Part shown: piece by piece, positions 25,176 to 34,823 of the stretch
Position numbering within the stretch: position 1 is the first letter of the stretch
Layout of the letters: the number at the start of each line of letters is the position of its first letter
DNA from: Betaproteobacteria bacterium
GTDB taxonomy: Bacteria; Pseudomonadota; Gammaproteobacteria; Burkholderiales; CAIKXV01
Assembly: GCA_947457885.1 (NCBI GenBank)
Contig: CANGXU010000013.1
Span: 1-41,700 of the forward strand
Length of the DNA stretch: 41,700 nt
Direction of reading: 5' to 3'
Position numbers and translations under genes: made by a program
The notes under the pieces: generated by a model
Databases searched by the model: none
Seen by the model: the letters and a program-made list of their open reading frames with translations, nothing else
Told to the model about the DNA's origin: nothing

Positions 25176-26497
25176 GCGGTCGCTGCAGCCGCTACCGGTG
25201 CCGGGGAGGTCCGGCGCGCGGGGAAGATCGCGCTGAAAGTGCTGCCCTGCTCGGGCTCGCTGTCGATCTCCAGCCGCGCCTGGTGGTGCGACAACGCATA
25301 CTTCACGATCGCCAGACCGAGGCCTGTGCCGCCCGTCTCGCGCGACCGGCTGCGGTCGACGCGGTAGAAGCGCTCGGTCAGGCGCGGGATGTGCTCCGGC
25401 GCGATGCCAATGCCGGTGTCGGTGACCGAAAACGCGCCGCCGCCATCCTGCGTCGGCCGCCAGCGGATCGTGATCTGCCCCTTGGCTGGCGTGTAGCGGA
25501 TCGCGTTGGTCACCAGGTTGAGAAAGGCGCTGCGCAGTTCACCCTCGGCGCCGGTGAGCCAGAGCCCGGCATCGATATCGACTCCTATCTGGTGGCGGCC
25601 TGCGGACAGGGCGACCGCCTCCTGGTGCAGCCCCTGGACCATCCTGGGAACGTCGACCGGCTGTTCCGCAGACGGGCCGCGGGCATTCTCCAGGCGCGAC
25701 AGCGTCAGCAGGTCCTCGACCAGGTTCTGCATGCGGCTGGTCTGCTGCGTCATCAGTTCCATCGCGCGCCTCTGGAACTCCGGGTCGGGTGCTTCCTGGT
25801 CGTTCAGCGTTTCGAGATAGCCGGCGAGCACGGTGATCGGCGTGCGCAGTTCGTGCGATACGTTGGCGACCAGGTCGCGCCGCATCGCCTCCAGGCGCTC
25901 CCAGCGCGTGATGTCGCGGCTGATCACGAGCTTCTGCTGGTTGCCGTAGGGCACGAGTTGCACCGTCAGCGTGGTCTCCCCACCGCGGGCGCCGCGCAGC
26001 ACGAACGGTTCGGCGAAGTTCTGCTCATCGAGGTACTCGACGAACTGCGGCTGGCGCACGATGTAGGTGAGCTGGCGGCCGAGATCGCGCCGGGCGTCGA
26101 TTTCGAAATAATGCTCCGCGCTCGGGTTGCACCATTCGATCCGGTCGAGCTCATCGAGGATGATCACCGCCTCGTTCATCGCTGCGGTCGCGCTCTGGAA
26201 CCGTTCGAGTGCGCTGCGCAGGTCGGCTTCGTTCTGCCGTTGCCGGCGGACCAGCCGTGCCAGGTAGGAAAACACCTCCGCCCAGATGCCGGAGCCGTGC
26301 GGCACTGGCGTGCCCGGCGGCTGGTCGAGCCAGCGCAGCAGCGCATCGACGTGCCAGAGCTGGCGGACATGGAGCAGCAGAAGCCATGCCGCGAGGCCGG
26401 CCAGTGCCGTCACCGTGCCGAAGGCGCCCGCGGCGATGACTGTGAGCACCAGCCAGAGGGCGAGCCATCCTGCGGCTCCTCGCCAGTATCCGCGCAC
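25172..26497 (-). CDS. phoR: phosphate regulon sensor histidine kinase PhoR
   Basis: Inner-membrane sensor kinase of 441 residues that pairs with PhoB for phosphate limitation. Two closely spaced N-terminal hydrophobic segments (about 9-43) leave no periplasmic sensor domain, as in PhoR. They are followed by a charged region, a PAS domain (about 105-190; NEAVIILDELDRIEWCNPSAEHYFE), the H box VSHELRTPIT with phospho-acceptor His215, then the ATPase N box NLVTNAIRYTP, G1 DTGIGIAPEHI, F box RFYRVD and G2 GGTGLGLAIV. The start is GTG at 26497, with AAGGAGG upstream. It lies 79 bp after phoB, in one operon controlled by the Pho box at 27339. Confidence 0.93.
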   Translation of the reverse strand: MRGYWRGAAGWLALWLVLTVIAAGAFGTVTALAGLAAWLLLLHVRQLWHVDALLRWLDQPPGTPVPHGSGIWAEVFSYLARLVRRQRQNEADLRSALERFQSATAAMNEAVIILDELDRIEWCNPSAEHYFEIDARRDLGRQLTYIVRQPQFVEYLDEQNFAEPFVLRGARGGETTLTVQLVPYGNQQKLVISRDITRWERLEAMRRDLVANVSHELRTPITVLAGYLETLNDQEAPDPEFQRRAMELMTQQTSRMQNLVEDLLTLSRLENARGPSAEQPVDVPRMVQGLHQEAVALSAGRHQIGVDIDAGLWLTGAEGELRSAFLNLVTNAIRYTPAKGQITIRWRPTQDGGGAFSVTDTGIGIAPEHIPRLTERFYRVDRSRSRETGGTGLGLAIVKYALSHHQARLEIDSEPEQGSTFSAIFPARRTSPAPVAAAATA

Positions 26498-26576
26498 CCG
26501 GCCTCCTTCCTCGATTGCATCCCTTGCGGGGCATGCCGGATTCTACGTTGCGCCGCGCATCGTCGTGCGGATGCGC

Positions 26577-27266
26577 TTATGGCGACGCCGACAGCCGGTA
26601 GCCGCTGCCACGCACCGTCTGCACGAGATGGTCGTGCCCGGTTGGCTCCAACGCTTTGCGCAGCCGCCGGATGTGGACGTCGACGGTACGCTCCTCGACG
26701 AACACGTGGTCGCCCCAGACCTGGTCGAGCAGCTGGACGCGCGAGTGGACCCGCTCGGCGTGGGTCATCAGGTAGTGCAGCAGCCGGAATTCCGTCGGGC
26801 CGAGCGCCACGGGCAAGTCGCCTGCGGTCACTCGGTGGCTGGCCGGATCGATCTGCAGGCCGCCGATCTCGACGCGGTCGTCGGTCGCCTCGGGCGCGCG
26901 CCGCCGCAGCACTGCCTTGATCCGGGCGTTGAGCTCGCGCGGCGAGAACGGCTTTGTGATGTAGTCGTCGGCGCCCGTTTCCAGCCCGAGCAGCTTGTCA
27001 TGCTCTTCCGCGCGGGCCGTGAGCATGATGATCGGTACTTCACGGGTGCGCCGGTCGGCCTTCATGCGTTTCGCGAACGCGATACCGGATTGTCCGGGCA
27101 GCATCCAGTCGAGCAGCACGAGGTCGGGCAGGGAGTCGCGCACCAGGTTCAGCGCCTGCTCGGCCGAGTCCGCGCGCATCGGCTCGTGGCCGGCCTGGCG
27201 GAGGTTGTAGGCGATCAGTTCCTGGATGGCGGGTTCGTCTTCGACGACCAGTATCGTGGCGGGCAT
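26577..27266 (-). CDS. phoB: phosphate regulon response regulator PhoB
   Basis: OmpR/PhoB-family DNA-binding response regulator, 229 residues. The receiver domain has the acidic pair in VVEDEP, phospho-acceptor Asp53 (LLDWMLPG), a Thr in IIMLTARA and Lys in [11 protein letters not shown]. The winged-helix domain ends in [15 protein letters not shown] and [10 protein letters not shown]. Close agreement with PhoB ([37 protein letters not shown]) and the adjoining phoR give the specific assignment. A good AGGAG lies 5 bp before the ATG. The upstream Pho box indicates autoactivation under phosphate limitation. No phoU or pst genes are seen nearby. Confidence 0.95.
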   Translation of the reverse strand: MPATILVVEDEPAIQELIAYNLRQAGHEPMRADSAEQALNLVRDSLPDLVLLDWMLPGQSGIAFAKRMKADRRTREVPIIMLTARAEEHDKLLGLETGADDYITKPFSPRELNARIKAVLRRRAPEATDDRVEIGGLQIDPASHRVTAGDLPVALGPTEFRLLHYLMTHAERVHSRVQLLDQVWGDHVFVEERTVDVHIRRLRKALEPTGHDHLVQTVRGSGYRLSASP

Positions 27267-27322
27267 CGATACTCCTGCAAGGTACGGCGGTCGGGATTGA
27301 CCAGCCGTTGTTCAGCCACCGG

Positions 27323-27356
27323 ATTGTATGAAGGCAGTGTGACGGTGCGGTGACGG
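27323..27356 (-). promoter_or_regulatory. Pho box and -10 element of the phoB-phoR operon
   Basis: On the minus strand CCGTCAC-CGCA-CCGTCAC (27356 to 27339) gives two 7-bp half-sites at 11-bp spacing, the layout of the PhoB box (CTGTCAT-N4-CTGTCAC). Ten bp further lies TACAAT (27328 to 27323) as -10, with no -35. This is the class II PhoB-activated promoter geometry. Transcription would start about 50 nt before the phoB ATG. Confidence 0.75.
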
Positions 27357-27424
27357 TGCGGCGCTGGCCGCCCGTGCGCGTATCATGCGCTCCCGTTCTT
27401 CTCCGCAGCAGGTCAGGCGCTCCG

Positions 27425-27835
27425 ATGCACGATTCGTCCGCCCCTTCCGCCGCCGTACCGGCCGCACCCGCGGCCGCGCCGGTTCCGAGCGATCTGGTGC
27501 TGCACCAGGCGTCGAACCGGCTCGAGGTCACCTTTTCCGACGGCCGCAGCTTTTCGCTGCCCACCGAGTTCCTGCGCGTGCATTCGCCGTCCGCCGAGGT
27601 GCGCGGACACGGGCCTGGCGAGGGCACGCTGCAGATGGGCAAACGGAGCGTGACGATCACCGACATCGATCCGGTGGGAACCTACGCGGTGAAGCTGGTG
27701 TTTTCGGACGGCCACGATACCGGCATCTTTTCGTGGGCTTTGCTCTACGATTACGGTTCGAATCAGGACACGATGTGGGCGCGCTACCTGCAGCGGCTCG
27801 ACGCGGCGAAGGGCAGTCGCGACCCGGAGCGTTGA
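27425..27835 (+). CDS. DUF971 (gamma-butyrobetaine hydroxylase-like N-terminal) protein
   Basis: Protein of 136 residues. After an Ala/Pro-rich N terminus (about 30 residues), the DUF971 domain follows: [55 protein letters not shown] and [20 protein letters not shown]. The domain is related to the N-terminal part of gamma-butyrobetaine hydroxylase, but stand-alone members are of unknown role. In betaproteobacteria it regularly precedes ubiE, as here (73-bp gap). The ATG at 27425 is preferred over the longer frame from 27350, whose extra residues are low-quality and overlap the Pho box. Confidence 0.88.
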   Translation: MHDSSAPSAAVPAAPAAAPVPSDLVLHQASNRLEVTFSDGRSFSLPTEFLRVHSPSAEVRGHGPGEGTLQMGKRSVTITDIDPVGTYAVKLVFSDGHDTGIFSWALLYDYGSNQDTMWARYLQRLDAAKGSRDPER

Positions 27836-27908
27836 GGCGGGCGCGCCGGAGGCCGCCCCGCTGCGCTTCAGGGCAGAGCGGTCCGGGCAACAGGGCGAAA
27901 GGAATGCG

Positions 27909-28643
27909 ATGACTCGCAAGGTCGATTTCGGCTTCGAATCGGTGGCGGAGGAAGAGAAGGCACGGCGCGTGGCTGGCGTGTTCGACTCGGTCGCCGACCG
28001 CTACGACCTGATGAACGACCTCATGTCGGCCGGCATGCACCGGCTCTGGAAGCGTTTCACCATCGACCAGAGCGGCGTCCGGCCCGGCCAGAAGGTGCTG
28101 GACATTGCCGGTGGTACCGGCGACCTCGCGCGCGCTTTCCAGGAGCGGGTCGGGCCCGGGGGCACCGTGTTGCTGACCGACATCAACGCGTCGATGCTCG
28201 CCCGTGGCCGCGACCGGATGCTGGACGAAGGCCGGGTGATCGAGGTGGTGCGCTGCGATGCCGAGCGGCTGCCGTTCCCCGACTGCACGTTCGACTGCGT
28301 CAGCGTCGCCTTCGGCCTGCGCAACATGACCCACAAGGATCGTGCGCTGGCCGAGATGTTCCGCGTGCTGCGCCCTGGCGGGCGGCTGCTCGTGCTCGAG
28401 TTCTCGAAGGTCTGGTCACCGCTGGACCCACTGTATCGCCTGTACACGATGAAACTGCTGCCGGCGATGGGCAAGGTGGTCGCCAACGACAGTGCGAGCT
28501 ACCGTTACCTGGCCGAATCGATCGCGAAACATCCCGATCAGGACACCCTGAAGCAGCTGATGGTCGATGCCGGGTTCGAGCGTGTCGAGTACTTCAACCT
28601 CAGCGCCGGGGTGGTCGCCCTGCATCGCGGCTACCGCCTGTAG
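27909..28643 (+). CDS. ubiE: ubiquinone/menaquinone biosynthesis C-methyltransferase UbiE
   Basis: SAM-dependent C-methyltransferase of ubiquinone (and menaquinone) synthesis, 244 residues. N-terminal [36 protein letters not shown] is characteristic. Motif I is [12 protein letters not shown], followed by [33 protein letters not shown] and the C-terminal [24 protein letters not shown]. It is the first of three ubi genes in this stretch (ubiE, ubiJ, ubiB), interrupted by a Tim44-like gene, the order known from Burkholderiales. Confidence 0.96.
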   Translation: MTRKVDFGFESVAEEEKARRVAGVFDSVADRYDLMNDLMSAGMHRLWKRFTIDQSGVRPGQKVLDIAGGTGDLARAFQERVGPGGTVLLTDINASMLARGRDRMLDEGRVIEVVRCDAERLPFPDCTFDCVSVAFGLRNMTHKDRALAEMFRVLRPGGRLLVLEFSKVWSPLDPLYRLYTMKLLPAMGKVVANDSASYRYLAESIAKHPDQDTLKQLMVDAGFERVEYFNLSAGVVALHRGYRL

Positions 28644-28787
28644 GCCGGGGGGCGCAGACGCTTTCCGAGGGGAACCTTTCCTGCCACACCCTGTCCAAGC
28701 GATGTTGGTGCCGGCAGGGCAGGTTGCGGATGTCTGGCACCTGTACTATCCAGACTCTTTCGAAGCACCGTTTTCCGTGGAGAATCA

Positions 28788-29702
28788 ATGAACAAGCTGA
28801 TGACTTGGGTGGTGGCGGGCGCCGTCGGGCTGAGCCTGACGGCAGCCAGTTTCGACGCCGAGGCGCAGAAGCGCCGGTTCGGTGGCGGCAGCAATGTCGG
28901 CATGAAGCGCGACGCGGTGCAGCCCCAGAAACCGGGCGCGCCGGCACAGGCCCAGGGGCAGCAGACGCCTGGAACCCCCGCCGCCGCGCCGGCAGCCGCG
29001 GGCGCTGCCGCGGGTGCGGCTGGCAAGTCGATGCCGGGCTGGCTCGGCCCGGTCGCCGGCCTGATGGCTGGTGGCCTGCTCGCCGCCATGTTCTTCGGCG
29101 GTGCGTTCGACGGCCTGAGCGGCGGCGACTTCATCATGTTCGCGCTGCTGGCTCTGGCTGCGTTCATGGCATTCCGGTTCATGCGTTCCCGCTCCCAGGC
29201 TCCCGCCTCATACCGGATGAGCAATGGCCAGCAGGTGCCGGCGGATATTCCCCCGTCCGGCGGCGCGCCGCGCATGCCGGTCGCGCCGGCCGTGGCCGAG
29301 GGCCGCATCCCGGCCGACTTCGACGTGCAGGGCTTCGTCCGCAACGCCAAGATGACGTTCATCCGGCTGCAGGCCGCGAACGACTCGAAAGACCTGAACG
29401 ACATCCGCGATTACACGACGCCGCAGGTTTACGCCGCGGTGGCGATGCAGGCGCAGGAGCGCGGCGACGTCGCCCAGCGCACCGAGGTGGTGTCGATCGA
29501 TGCGCAGGTGATGCAGGTCGTGACCGAAGGCGGCAAGATGATCGCCAGCGTGCGCTTCACCGGCCTGGTGCGGGAAGACAATGCCGTGAATCCCGAGCCG
29601 GTCGACGAAATCTGGCATGTCGAGAAAGACCTGTCGGACTCGAACGCCAGCTGGCTGATCGCCGGTATCCAGCAGGTCGAGCAGGACGCGACGACAGCCT
29701 GA
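28788..29702 (+). CDS. Tim44-like domain membrane protein
   Basis: Protein of 304 residues. A signal-like N terminus (MTWVVAGAVGLSLTAASFDAEAQ) is followed by a Gly/Ala/Pro-rich region and two hydrophobic segments (about 83-103 and 112-128, GLMAGGLLAAMFFGG and FIMFALLALAAFMAF). A C-terminal Tim44-like domain (about 175-300; FDVQGFVRNAKMTFIRLQAANDSKDLNDIRDYTTPQVYAAV) ends in an acidic EIWHVEKDL segment. The bacterial role is unknown; the mitochondrial relative tethers import motors and binds membranes. Conserved linkage between ubiE and ubiJ suggests a membrane task near quinone synthesis, which is inference. A strong terminator follows 42 bp after the stop. Confidence 0.87.
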   Translation: MNKLMTWVVAGAVGLSLTAASFDAEAQKRRFGGGSNVGMKRDAVQPQKPGAPAQAQGQQTPGTPAAAPAAAGAAAGAAGKSMPGWLGPVAGLMAGGLLAAMFFGGAFDGLSGGDFIMFALLALAAFMAFRFMRSRSQAPASYRMSNGQQVPADIPPSGGAPRMPVAPAVAEGRIPADFDVQGFVRNAKMTFIRLQAANDSKDLNDIRDYTTPQVYAAVAMQAQERGDVAQRTEVVSIDAQVMQVVTEGGKMIASVRFTGLVREDNAVNPEPVDEIWHVEKDLSDSNASWLIAGIQQVEQDATTA

Positions 29703-29744
29703 CCGACAACGGTGGTCTGGCCGCGTCGGCGGTAACGATTCAGC

Positions 29745-29778
29745 GACAACGGGCGGAGCGATCCGCCCGTTGTCTTTT
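29745..29778 (+). terminator. Rho-independent terminator after the Tim44-like gene
   Basis: GACAACGGGCGGA (29745-29757) and TCCGCCCGTTGTC (29762-29774) form a perfect 13-bp stem with a GCGA loop, followed by TTTT. It should end the DUF971-ubiE-Tim44 transcript, so ubiJ downstream probably needs read-through or its own promoter. Confidence 0.85.
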
Positions 29779-29829
29779 GCTGGCATGCTTCGGGTTGTCC
29801 CATCCCGTCCCGATGCCCCCGCGAACAAC

Positions 29830-30426
29830 ATGCGCCTGCCTGGCGAACCCGTGATCATCGGCGCACTGAACCATCTGCTGGCCGCGCAGTCCTGGGCCAC
29901 TGCGAGGCTGGTGCTGCACGCCGGGGACGCGATCCGGCTGGAACTCGGCCAGTCCGTGGTCGACGTCGCGGTGACCGATACCGGGTTGCTGGAGCCCGCG
30001 GCCGGCCGTGCCCCTGCGGTCACCATCGCCGTGCCGCTGGCGACGCTGCCGCGGTTGCTCGCGCGTGACCCGCAGGCGCGCCGTGGCGTGACGGTGACCG
30101 GCAACGTGGGGCTGGCCGCCGACCTCGAATACCTTTTCGCGAACCTGCATTGGGATGTCGAGGCCGATCTCGGTAGGCTGGTCGGCGACATCGCCGCGCA
30201 CCGGATCGGTCGCGCCGGTCGGGCCGCTGCCGCCCTGCCGGGCGCTGTCGCCCGGTCGGTTGCCCGCTCGTCGCGACAGTTCCTGACCGAAGAGCAGCCG
30301 CTCCTTGCCCGGCCGGACGACGTATCGGCCTTCGTGGACGAGATCGACCACCTGCGCGACGATGCCGATCGCCTGGAGAACCGGATCGCGCGGTTGGAGG
30401 CTGCGCGCCGCACCCGCGCAACATGA
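29830..30426 (+). CDS. ubiJ: ubiquinone biosynthesis accessory factor UbiJ (SCP2 domain)
   Basis: SCP2-like protein of 198 residues, expected to bind lipid-like ubiquinone intermediates in the Ubi complex. The N-terminal GALNHLLAAQSWATARLVLHAGDAIRLEL matches the SCP2 family. ARRGVTVTGNVGLAADLEYLFANLHWDVEADLGRLVGDIAAH is the characteristic UbiJ mid-region, and the C terminus (VDEIDHLRDDADRLENRIARLEAARR) is a coiled coil, as in E. coli UbiJ (201 aa). An ATG at 29785 would add 15 residues; neither start has a clear Shine-Dalgarno. It precedes ubiB, as in other proteobacteria. Confidence 0.87.
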   Translation: MRLPGEPVIIGALNHLLAAQSWATARLVLHAGDAIRLELGQSVVDVAVTDTGLLEPAAGRAPAVTIAVPLATLPRLLARDPQARRGVTVTGNVGLAADLEYLFANLHWDVEADLGRLVGDIAAHRIGRAGRAAAALPGAVARSVARSSRQFLTEEQPLLARPDDVSAFVDEIDHLRDDADRLENRIARLEAARRTRAT

Positions 30427-30459
30427 GGCGGGCCGCCCGGACCCCTGCGGACGACGGGC

Positions 30460-30465
30460 TATACT
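30460..30465 (+). promoter_or_regulatory. possible ubiB -10 element
   Basis: TATACT (five of six to the -10 consensus) in GGGCTATACTCCGCGG, 49 bp before the ubiB ATG and 34 bp after the ubiJ stop. The context resembles the leuS and LOG -10 sites (CTATAATCCGCCG). No good -35 is seen. Confidence 0.4.
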
Positions 30466-30514
30466 CCGCGGCCCGAAGCTCCCTCTGGCGCCCTCCGCGC
30501 GTCCCTGCTGATCG

Positions 30515-32038
30515 ATGATGCGGCTGCTGCGACTCTTCCGGATCCTCCAGATCACCTACCGCTACGGGTTGGACAGCTTCGTGCTGGGTCATGAGCGGTT
30601 CCGCGCGCTGCGGCCCCTGTTACGTCTGAAGCGGCGCGGCCACCGCGGCGATGCACCGCGCGGCGAACGGCTGCGCCTGGCCCTGGAGGCGCTCGGCCCG
30701 ATCTTCGTGAAGTTCGGCCAGATGCTTTCGACCCGGCGCGACCTGATCCCGCCGGACATCGCGGACGAACTTGCGAAGCTGCAGGACCAGGTGCCGCCGT
30801 TCCCCAGTGCGCAGGTGTTCGAGACGCTGGAGCGGGTCTACGGCAAGCCGGTGGACCAGGTATTCGCGGCGTTCGACCCGGTACCGGTGGCCAGCGCGTC
30901 GGTTGCGCAGGTGCACTTCGCGATCCTGCCCGACGGCCGCGAGGCCGCGGTGAAGGTCCTGCGCCCGGGCATCGGCCGCATCATCGAGAACGACCTCGGC
31001 CTGATGGATGCCGCGGCCGGGCTGGTCGACGCGGTGTGGGCGGACGGCAAGCGCCTGCGCCCGCGCGAGGTGGTGCGCGAATTCCAGAAGCATCTGCTCG
31101 ACGAACTCGACCTGATGCGCGAGGCGGCGAGCGCCAGCCAGTTGCGCCGCAACTTCACCGACTCGCCGCTGCTGGTAGTGCCGGAGGTCTACTGGGACTG
31201 GTGCGCCACCGAAGTGATGGTGATGGAGCGCATGTACGGCATCCCGATCTCGCACATCGACGAGATCCGCGAGGCTGGTATCGACATCCCGCTGCTCGCG
31301 CGTTCCGGCGTCGAGATCTTCTTCGCGCAGGTGTTCCGCGACGGGTTTTTCCACGGCGACATGCACCCGGGCAACATCTTTGTCGGTCCCGATGGCCGAT
31401 ACATCGCGCTCGACTTCGGCATCGTCGGCACGCTTACCGACGTAGACAAGAACTACCTCGCGCAGAACTTTCTCGCCTTCTTCCGCCGCGACTACAAGCG
31501 GGTCGCCATGGCCCACCTCGAGGCCGGCTGGGTGCCGGCCGACACCCGGGTCGACGAGTTCGAAAGCGCGATCCGTGCGGTATGCGAGCCGATCTTCGAC
31601 AAGCCGCTGAAGGAGATCTCCTTCGGCAAGGTGCTGCTGCGGCTTTTCCAGACCTCGCGCCGGTTCAATGTCGAGATCCAGCCGCAACTGGTGCTGCTGC
31701 AGAAGACGCTGCTCAACATCGAGGGCCTCGGGCGCGAACTCGATCCCGACCTCGATCTGTGGAAGACCGCCCAGCCCTACCTCGAACGCTGGATGAGCGA
31801 GCAGATCGGCTGGCGCGCGTTCGTGCGCGGGCTGCAGGAGGAAGCGCCGGCCTGGGCCACGTCGCTGCCGCAGATTCCACGCCAGATCGCGCAGGCGCTC
31901 AAGCCCGGCCGAAACGACGCGCTCGCCCTCGAGCTGGGCCGGCTGATCCGCCAGCAGCGCCGACAGACGCTGCTGCTCGGTATCATCGCGACCAGCCTGG
32001 TGGCATTGTTCGCCTGGCAGGTGGTCTCGGCCTGGTGA
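30515..32038 (+). CDS. ubiB: ubiquinone biosynthesis regulatory ATPase/kinase UbiB
   Basis: Atypical protein-kinase-like (ABC1/ADCK/UbiB) ATPase of 507 residues needed for ubiquinone synthesis. The family KxGQ motif is [19 protein letters not shown], and the Ala-rich loop replacing the P-loop is [21 protein letters not shown] holds the VAIK-type lysine, [18 protein letters not shown] the helical motif, and [13 protein letters not shown] the catalytic loop; the metal-binding loop is ALDFGIVG. The C terminus ends in a hydrophobic helix ([19 protein letters not shown]) that anchors it in the membrane. Either of two adjacent ATGs (30515, 30518) could be used. Confidence 0.96.
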   Translation: MMRLLRLFRILQITYRYGLDSFVLGHERFRALRPLLRLKRRGHRGDAPRGERLRLALEALGPIFVKFGQMLSTRRDLIPPDIADELAKLQDQVPPFPSAQVFETLERVYGKPVDQVFAAFDPVPVASASVAQVHFAILPDGREAAVKVLRPGIGRIIENDLGLMDAAAGLVDAVWADGKRLRPREVVREFQKHLLDELDLMREAASASQLRRNFTDSPLLVVPEVYWDWCATEVMVMERMYGIPISHIDEIREAGIDIPLLARSGVEIFFAQVFRDGFFHGDMHPGNIFVGPDGRYIALDFGIVGTLTDVDKNYLAQNFLAFFRRDYKRVAMAHLEAGWVPADTRVDEFESAIRAVCEPIFDKPLKEISFGKVLLRLFQTSRRFNVEIQPQLVLLQKTLLNIEGLGRELDPDLDLWKTAQPYLERWMSEQIGWRAFVRGLQEEAPAWATSLPQIPRQIAQALKPGRNDALALELGRLIRQQRRQTLLLGIIATSLVALFAWQVVSAW

Positions 32039-32104
32039 GGGCGTGCCGCTGGCACGCCGGTTGCCTCTGCAGTCCGCAGCAGTATCCATCCTGACGGGGA
32101 ATCC

Positions 32105-33556
32105 ATGCTTGTCACGATCGTCATCCTTTATCTGCTGGTCACCATCGCCATCGGGCTGTTCGCTGCACGCCGCGTGCACAACTCGAAGGACTTCATGGTC
32201 GCCGGACGCAGCCTGCCGCTGTACATCAGTGTCGCCACCGTATTCGCGACCTGGTTCGGCGCCGAGACCGTGCTGTCGGTATCGGCAACCTTCACTCGCG
32301 ATGGCCTGAACGGTATCCCGGCAGACCCGTTCGGCGCCTCGGTCTGCCTGCTGGTGGTCGCGTTCTTCTTCGCGCGCGCGTTCTATCGGATGAACCTGGT
32401 CACCATCGGCGACTTCTACCGCAAACGCTACAACAAGCCGGTCGAGGTCGTGACCAGCATGGCGATCGGCCTGTCCTACCTCGGATGGACGTCGGCGCAG
32501 CTCACTGCGCTCGGCCTGGTGCTGATGGTGCTCTCCGATGGTGCGGTCTCGCTGTCGACCGGCATCATCATCGGTACCGTGATCGTTGCCGGTTACACGA
32601 TCTGGGGCGGCATGTGGTCGGTGGCGATGACCGACCTGTTCCAGACCGTGGTGATCCTGGTCGGACTGCTGGCCGTCGCCTGGCTGCTGGCCGACATGGC
32701 CGGTGGCGCCGGGGTCGTGGTGCAGGCAGCAATGGATGCGGACAAGTTCAGCTTCTTCCCGCAGGGCGGGCTTGCCGAGTGGCTGCCGTTCATCGCGGCC
32801 TTCCTCACGCTCGCGCTCGGCTCGATCCCGCAGCAGGACGTGTTCCAGCGGGTCACGTCCGCAAAGGACGAGGACACCGCGGTGCGTGCCTCGCTGATCG
32901 GCGCCGGTGCGTACTTCTGCTTCGCGTTCGTGCCGATGTTCATCGCCTACGCCGCGCTGACCATGGACCCGTCGATGGTGCAACTCTTTGCGTCGGACGA
33001 TCCGCGCGAGATCCAGCGTATCCTGCCCGATGCGGTGCTCGCGCAGACGCCGCTTTGGGCGCAGGCGATGTTCTTCGGTGCGTTGCTCTCGGCCATCCTG
33101 TCCACCGCCTCGGGCGCGCTGCTCGCGCCGGCATCCATCTTCACCGAGAACGTGATCCGGCCGTTCGTGAAAAACATGGGCGACCGCCAGCTGCTGCTGA
33201 CCGTGCGCCTGGTGCTGATCATCTTCGCGATGGGTGCGCTGCTGTTCGCGCTGAATTCGCGCAGCACGATGTACGAGATGGTGCAGAACGCCTACAAGGT
33301 GACGCTGGTGGCTGCGTTCACGCCGCTGGTGTTCGGCCTGTACTGGCGGCGCGCGACCAATGCCGGCGCGGTGCTGTCGATCGTGCTCGGGCTGCTGTCC
33401 TGGCTCACGATGGAGGTGGTCGCGCCCGAAGGGTTGTGGCCACCACAACTCGTGGGGCTGGGTTTCGCGATCGTCGGCATGGTCGTCGGGTCGCTGATGA
33501 CGCAGTCGCGCGAGCACCACGGCGCGCCGGGGCTGGATATTCAGCGCGGTAACTGA
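32105..33556 (+). CDS. sodium:solute symporter (SSS family)
   Basis: Polytopic transporter of 483 residues with about 13 hydrophobic segments. SSS-family features include the N-terminal helix LVTIVILYLLVTIAIGLFAARR followed by SKDFMVAGRSLPLYISVATVFATWFGAETVL. TIGDFYRKRYNKPVE, GGMWSVAMTDLFQTVVILVGL and GSIPQQDVFQRVTSAKDEDTAVRAS also match, the last two being the sodium-site and core-helix regions. It couples uptake of an organic solute to sodium; the substrate (proline, pantothenate, acetate, sugars in relatives) is not identifiable. It lies 66 bp after ubiB but is functionally unrelated and is convergent with the MgtC-like gene. Confidence 0.92.
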   Translation: MLVTIVILYLLVTIAIGLFAARRVHNSKDFMVAGRSLPLYISVATVFATWFGAETVLSVSATFTRDGLNGIPADPFGASVCLLVVAFFFARAFYRMNLVTIGDFYRKRYNKPVEVVTSMAIGLSYLGWTSAQLTALGLVLMVLSDGAVSLSTGIIIGTVIVAGYTIWGGMWSVAMTDLFQTVVILVGLLAVAWLLADMAGGAGVVVQAAMDADKFSFFPQGGLAEWLPFIAAFLTLALGSIPQQDVFQRVTSAKDEDTAVRASLIGAGAYFCFAFVPMFIAYAALTMDPSMVQLFASDDPREIQRILPDAVLAQTPLWAQAMFFGALLSAILSTASGALLAPASIFTENVIRPFVKNMGDRQLLLTVRLVLIIFAMGALLFALNSRSTMYEMVQNAYKVTLVAAFTPLVFGLYWRRATNAGAVLSIVLGLLSWLTMEVVAPEGLWPPQLVGLGFAIVGMVVGSLMTQSREHHGAPGLDIQRGN

Positions 33557-33575
33557 GTCGCCAGGCCCGCCCCTG

Positions 33576-34823
33576 CTAGACGCGGCCGGTCGCGATCGAC
33601 ACGGCCCACGCCGCACCCGCCGCCAGCAGCAGTCCGGGGATCACCCGCAATGCATAGCGCGCGCCGCCGGCGAAGCTCGCGACCACCTTGCTTGCCGTAT
33701 TGGTCGAGATCGCCAGCAGCAGCATCAACTGCAACTGCCCGGCCGACCCTTCGTCCGACGCGGCCAGCGACAGTGCCGAAGCCGAGGCCGCATGCACGTC
33801 GGCGAATCCGGCCAGTGCGATCGCGGCGAGCGAAGCCTCGGCACCCACCGCAGCGTCCAGCCAGCGCGTAGCCGTGGCCACCCCGATCAGCAGGAGCGCG
33901 AAGCCGACGGTCGCCGTCAGGCTGAATGCCCGGCGTCGGGGTACCGGCTCCGCGGGCGCCGGCGCGCCGCGAAGCAGGCCGGGCAGGCTCGACGCGATCA
34001 CCGCCAGCAGTCCGGCGGCGAGCATGGGCATGCTCGGACCCAGCGCGGGTGGATGGAGCGCGACGATCAGGATGCCGAGCTGGATGAACGTGGGCAGGCA
34101 CGACAGCAGTGCACCAGCGGCGCAGGCGTCCAGTTGCTCCGGCGCCTGCCTCGCCCGCAGTCCGTAGGCTGCGATGGTGCCGGTGCTGGTGATGAAGCCT
34201 GAGGCGAACCCGGACACCGCCAGGCCGTGCCGTGGGCCGAGCATGCGCAGCGCGACATGGCCTGCCGCCTGCACGGCGAGCAGCAGCACCACGACGCCCC
34301 AGACCTGACGCAGGTTCAGCCCACCCAGCCAGTCCAGTGGCACCGAGGGTACGAGCGGGAGCACGATCAGCGCGGAGGCGGCGAGGATCAGTCCGTCGCG
34401 CAGTTCGTCCGGGCTGAGCACTTCGTTCGCGAAGGCATGCAGGCGGGTGCGCGAGGCAAGCAGTGCCGTCACCGCGACCGACACGCCTGCCGCCAGCATC
34501 GGCTGTGCGATGGCGGCGACGCCGATCAGGTAGGTCACGAACAGCGCGAGCTCCGTCGTCGCACCGCTGTCTATCCTCGAGGAACGCATGTACGAGACCG
34601 TGATCAACGCACCGAGCAGCAGCGCACCCGCCACGACCATCCATGGTTGAGCGAGGGCCTGCGCTATCGCGCCGGCCAGTGCCGCCATCGTGAAGGTACG
34701 CACGCCGGCGAAAGCGACATGCCCGGGCTGTTGCTTGCGCCGTTCACGCTCCAGCCCGATCAGCAGCCCGGCCCCGCCGGCGACGGCGATGCCCAGCCAT
34801 GGGGTGGCCTGCCATTCGTTCAA
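33576..34823 (-). CDS. MgtC-like / DUF4010 membrane protein
   Basis: Integral membrane protein of 415 residues with about 12 hydrophobic segments. The N-terminal third is MgtC/SapB-like: AVAGGAGLLIGLERERRK, then FAGVRTFTMAALAGAIA. The C-terminal two thirds correspond to DUF4010, with LAVSGFASGFITSTGTIAAYGLRARQ and GFADVHAASASALSLAA. Such proteins are taken to be transporters or channels for unknown substrates; the classical MgtC link to magnesium and virulence does not carry over. The gene has no obvious operon partner. The 159 bp upstream (34824-34982), up to the end of the LVIVD gene, hold no recognisable element. Confidence 0.88.
   Translation of the reverse strand: MNEWQATPWLGIAVAGGAGLLIGLERERRKQQPGHVAFAGVRTFTMAALAGAIAQALAQPWMVVAGALLLGALITVSYMRSSRIDSGATTELALFVTYLIGVAAIAQPMLAAGVSVAVTALLASRTRLHAFANEVLSPDELRDGLILAASALIVLPLVPSVPLDWLGGLNLRQVWGVVVLLLAVQAAGHVALRMLGPRHGLAVSGFASGFITSTGTIAAYGLRARQAPEQLDACAAGALLSCLPTFIQLGILIVALHPPALGPSMPMLAAGLLAVIASSLPGLLRGAPAPAEPVPRRRAFSLTATVGFALLLIGVATATRWLDAAVGAEASLAAIALAGFADVHAASASALSLAASDEGSAGQLQLMLLLAISTNTASKVVASFAGGARYALRVIPGLLLAAGAAWAVSIATGRV

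Noticed and set aside
27381..27386. TATCAT as a -10 for the DUF971 gene
   Set aside because: Only a fair match, no -35, in a region where such hexamers arise by chance; not listed as a feature.
30620..33616. A 998-codon minus-strand open frame
   Set aside because: It is antisense to ubiB and the SSS symporter, both unmistakable on the plus strand.
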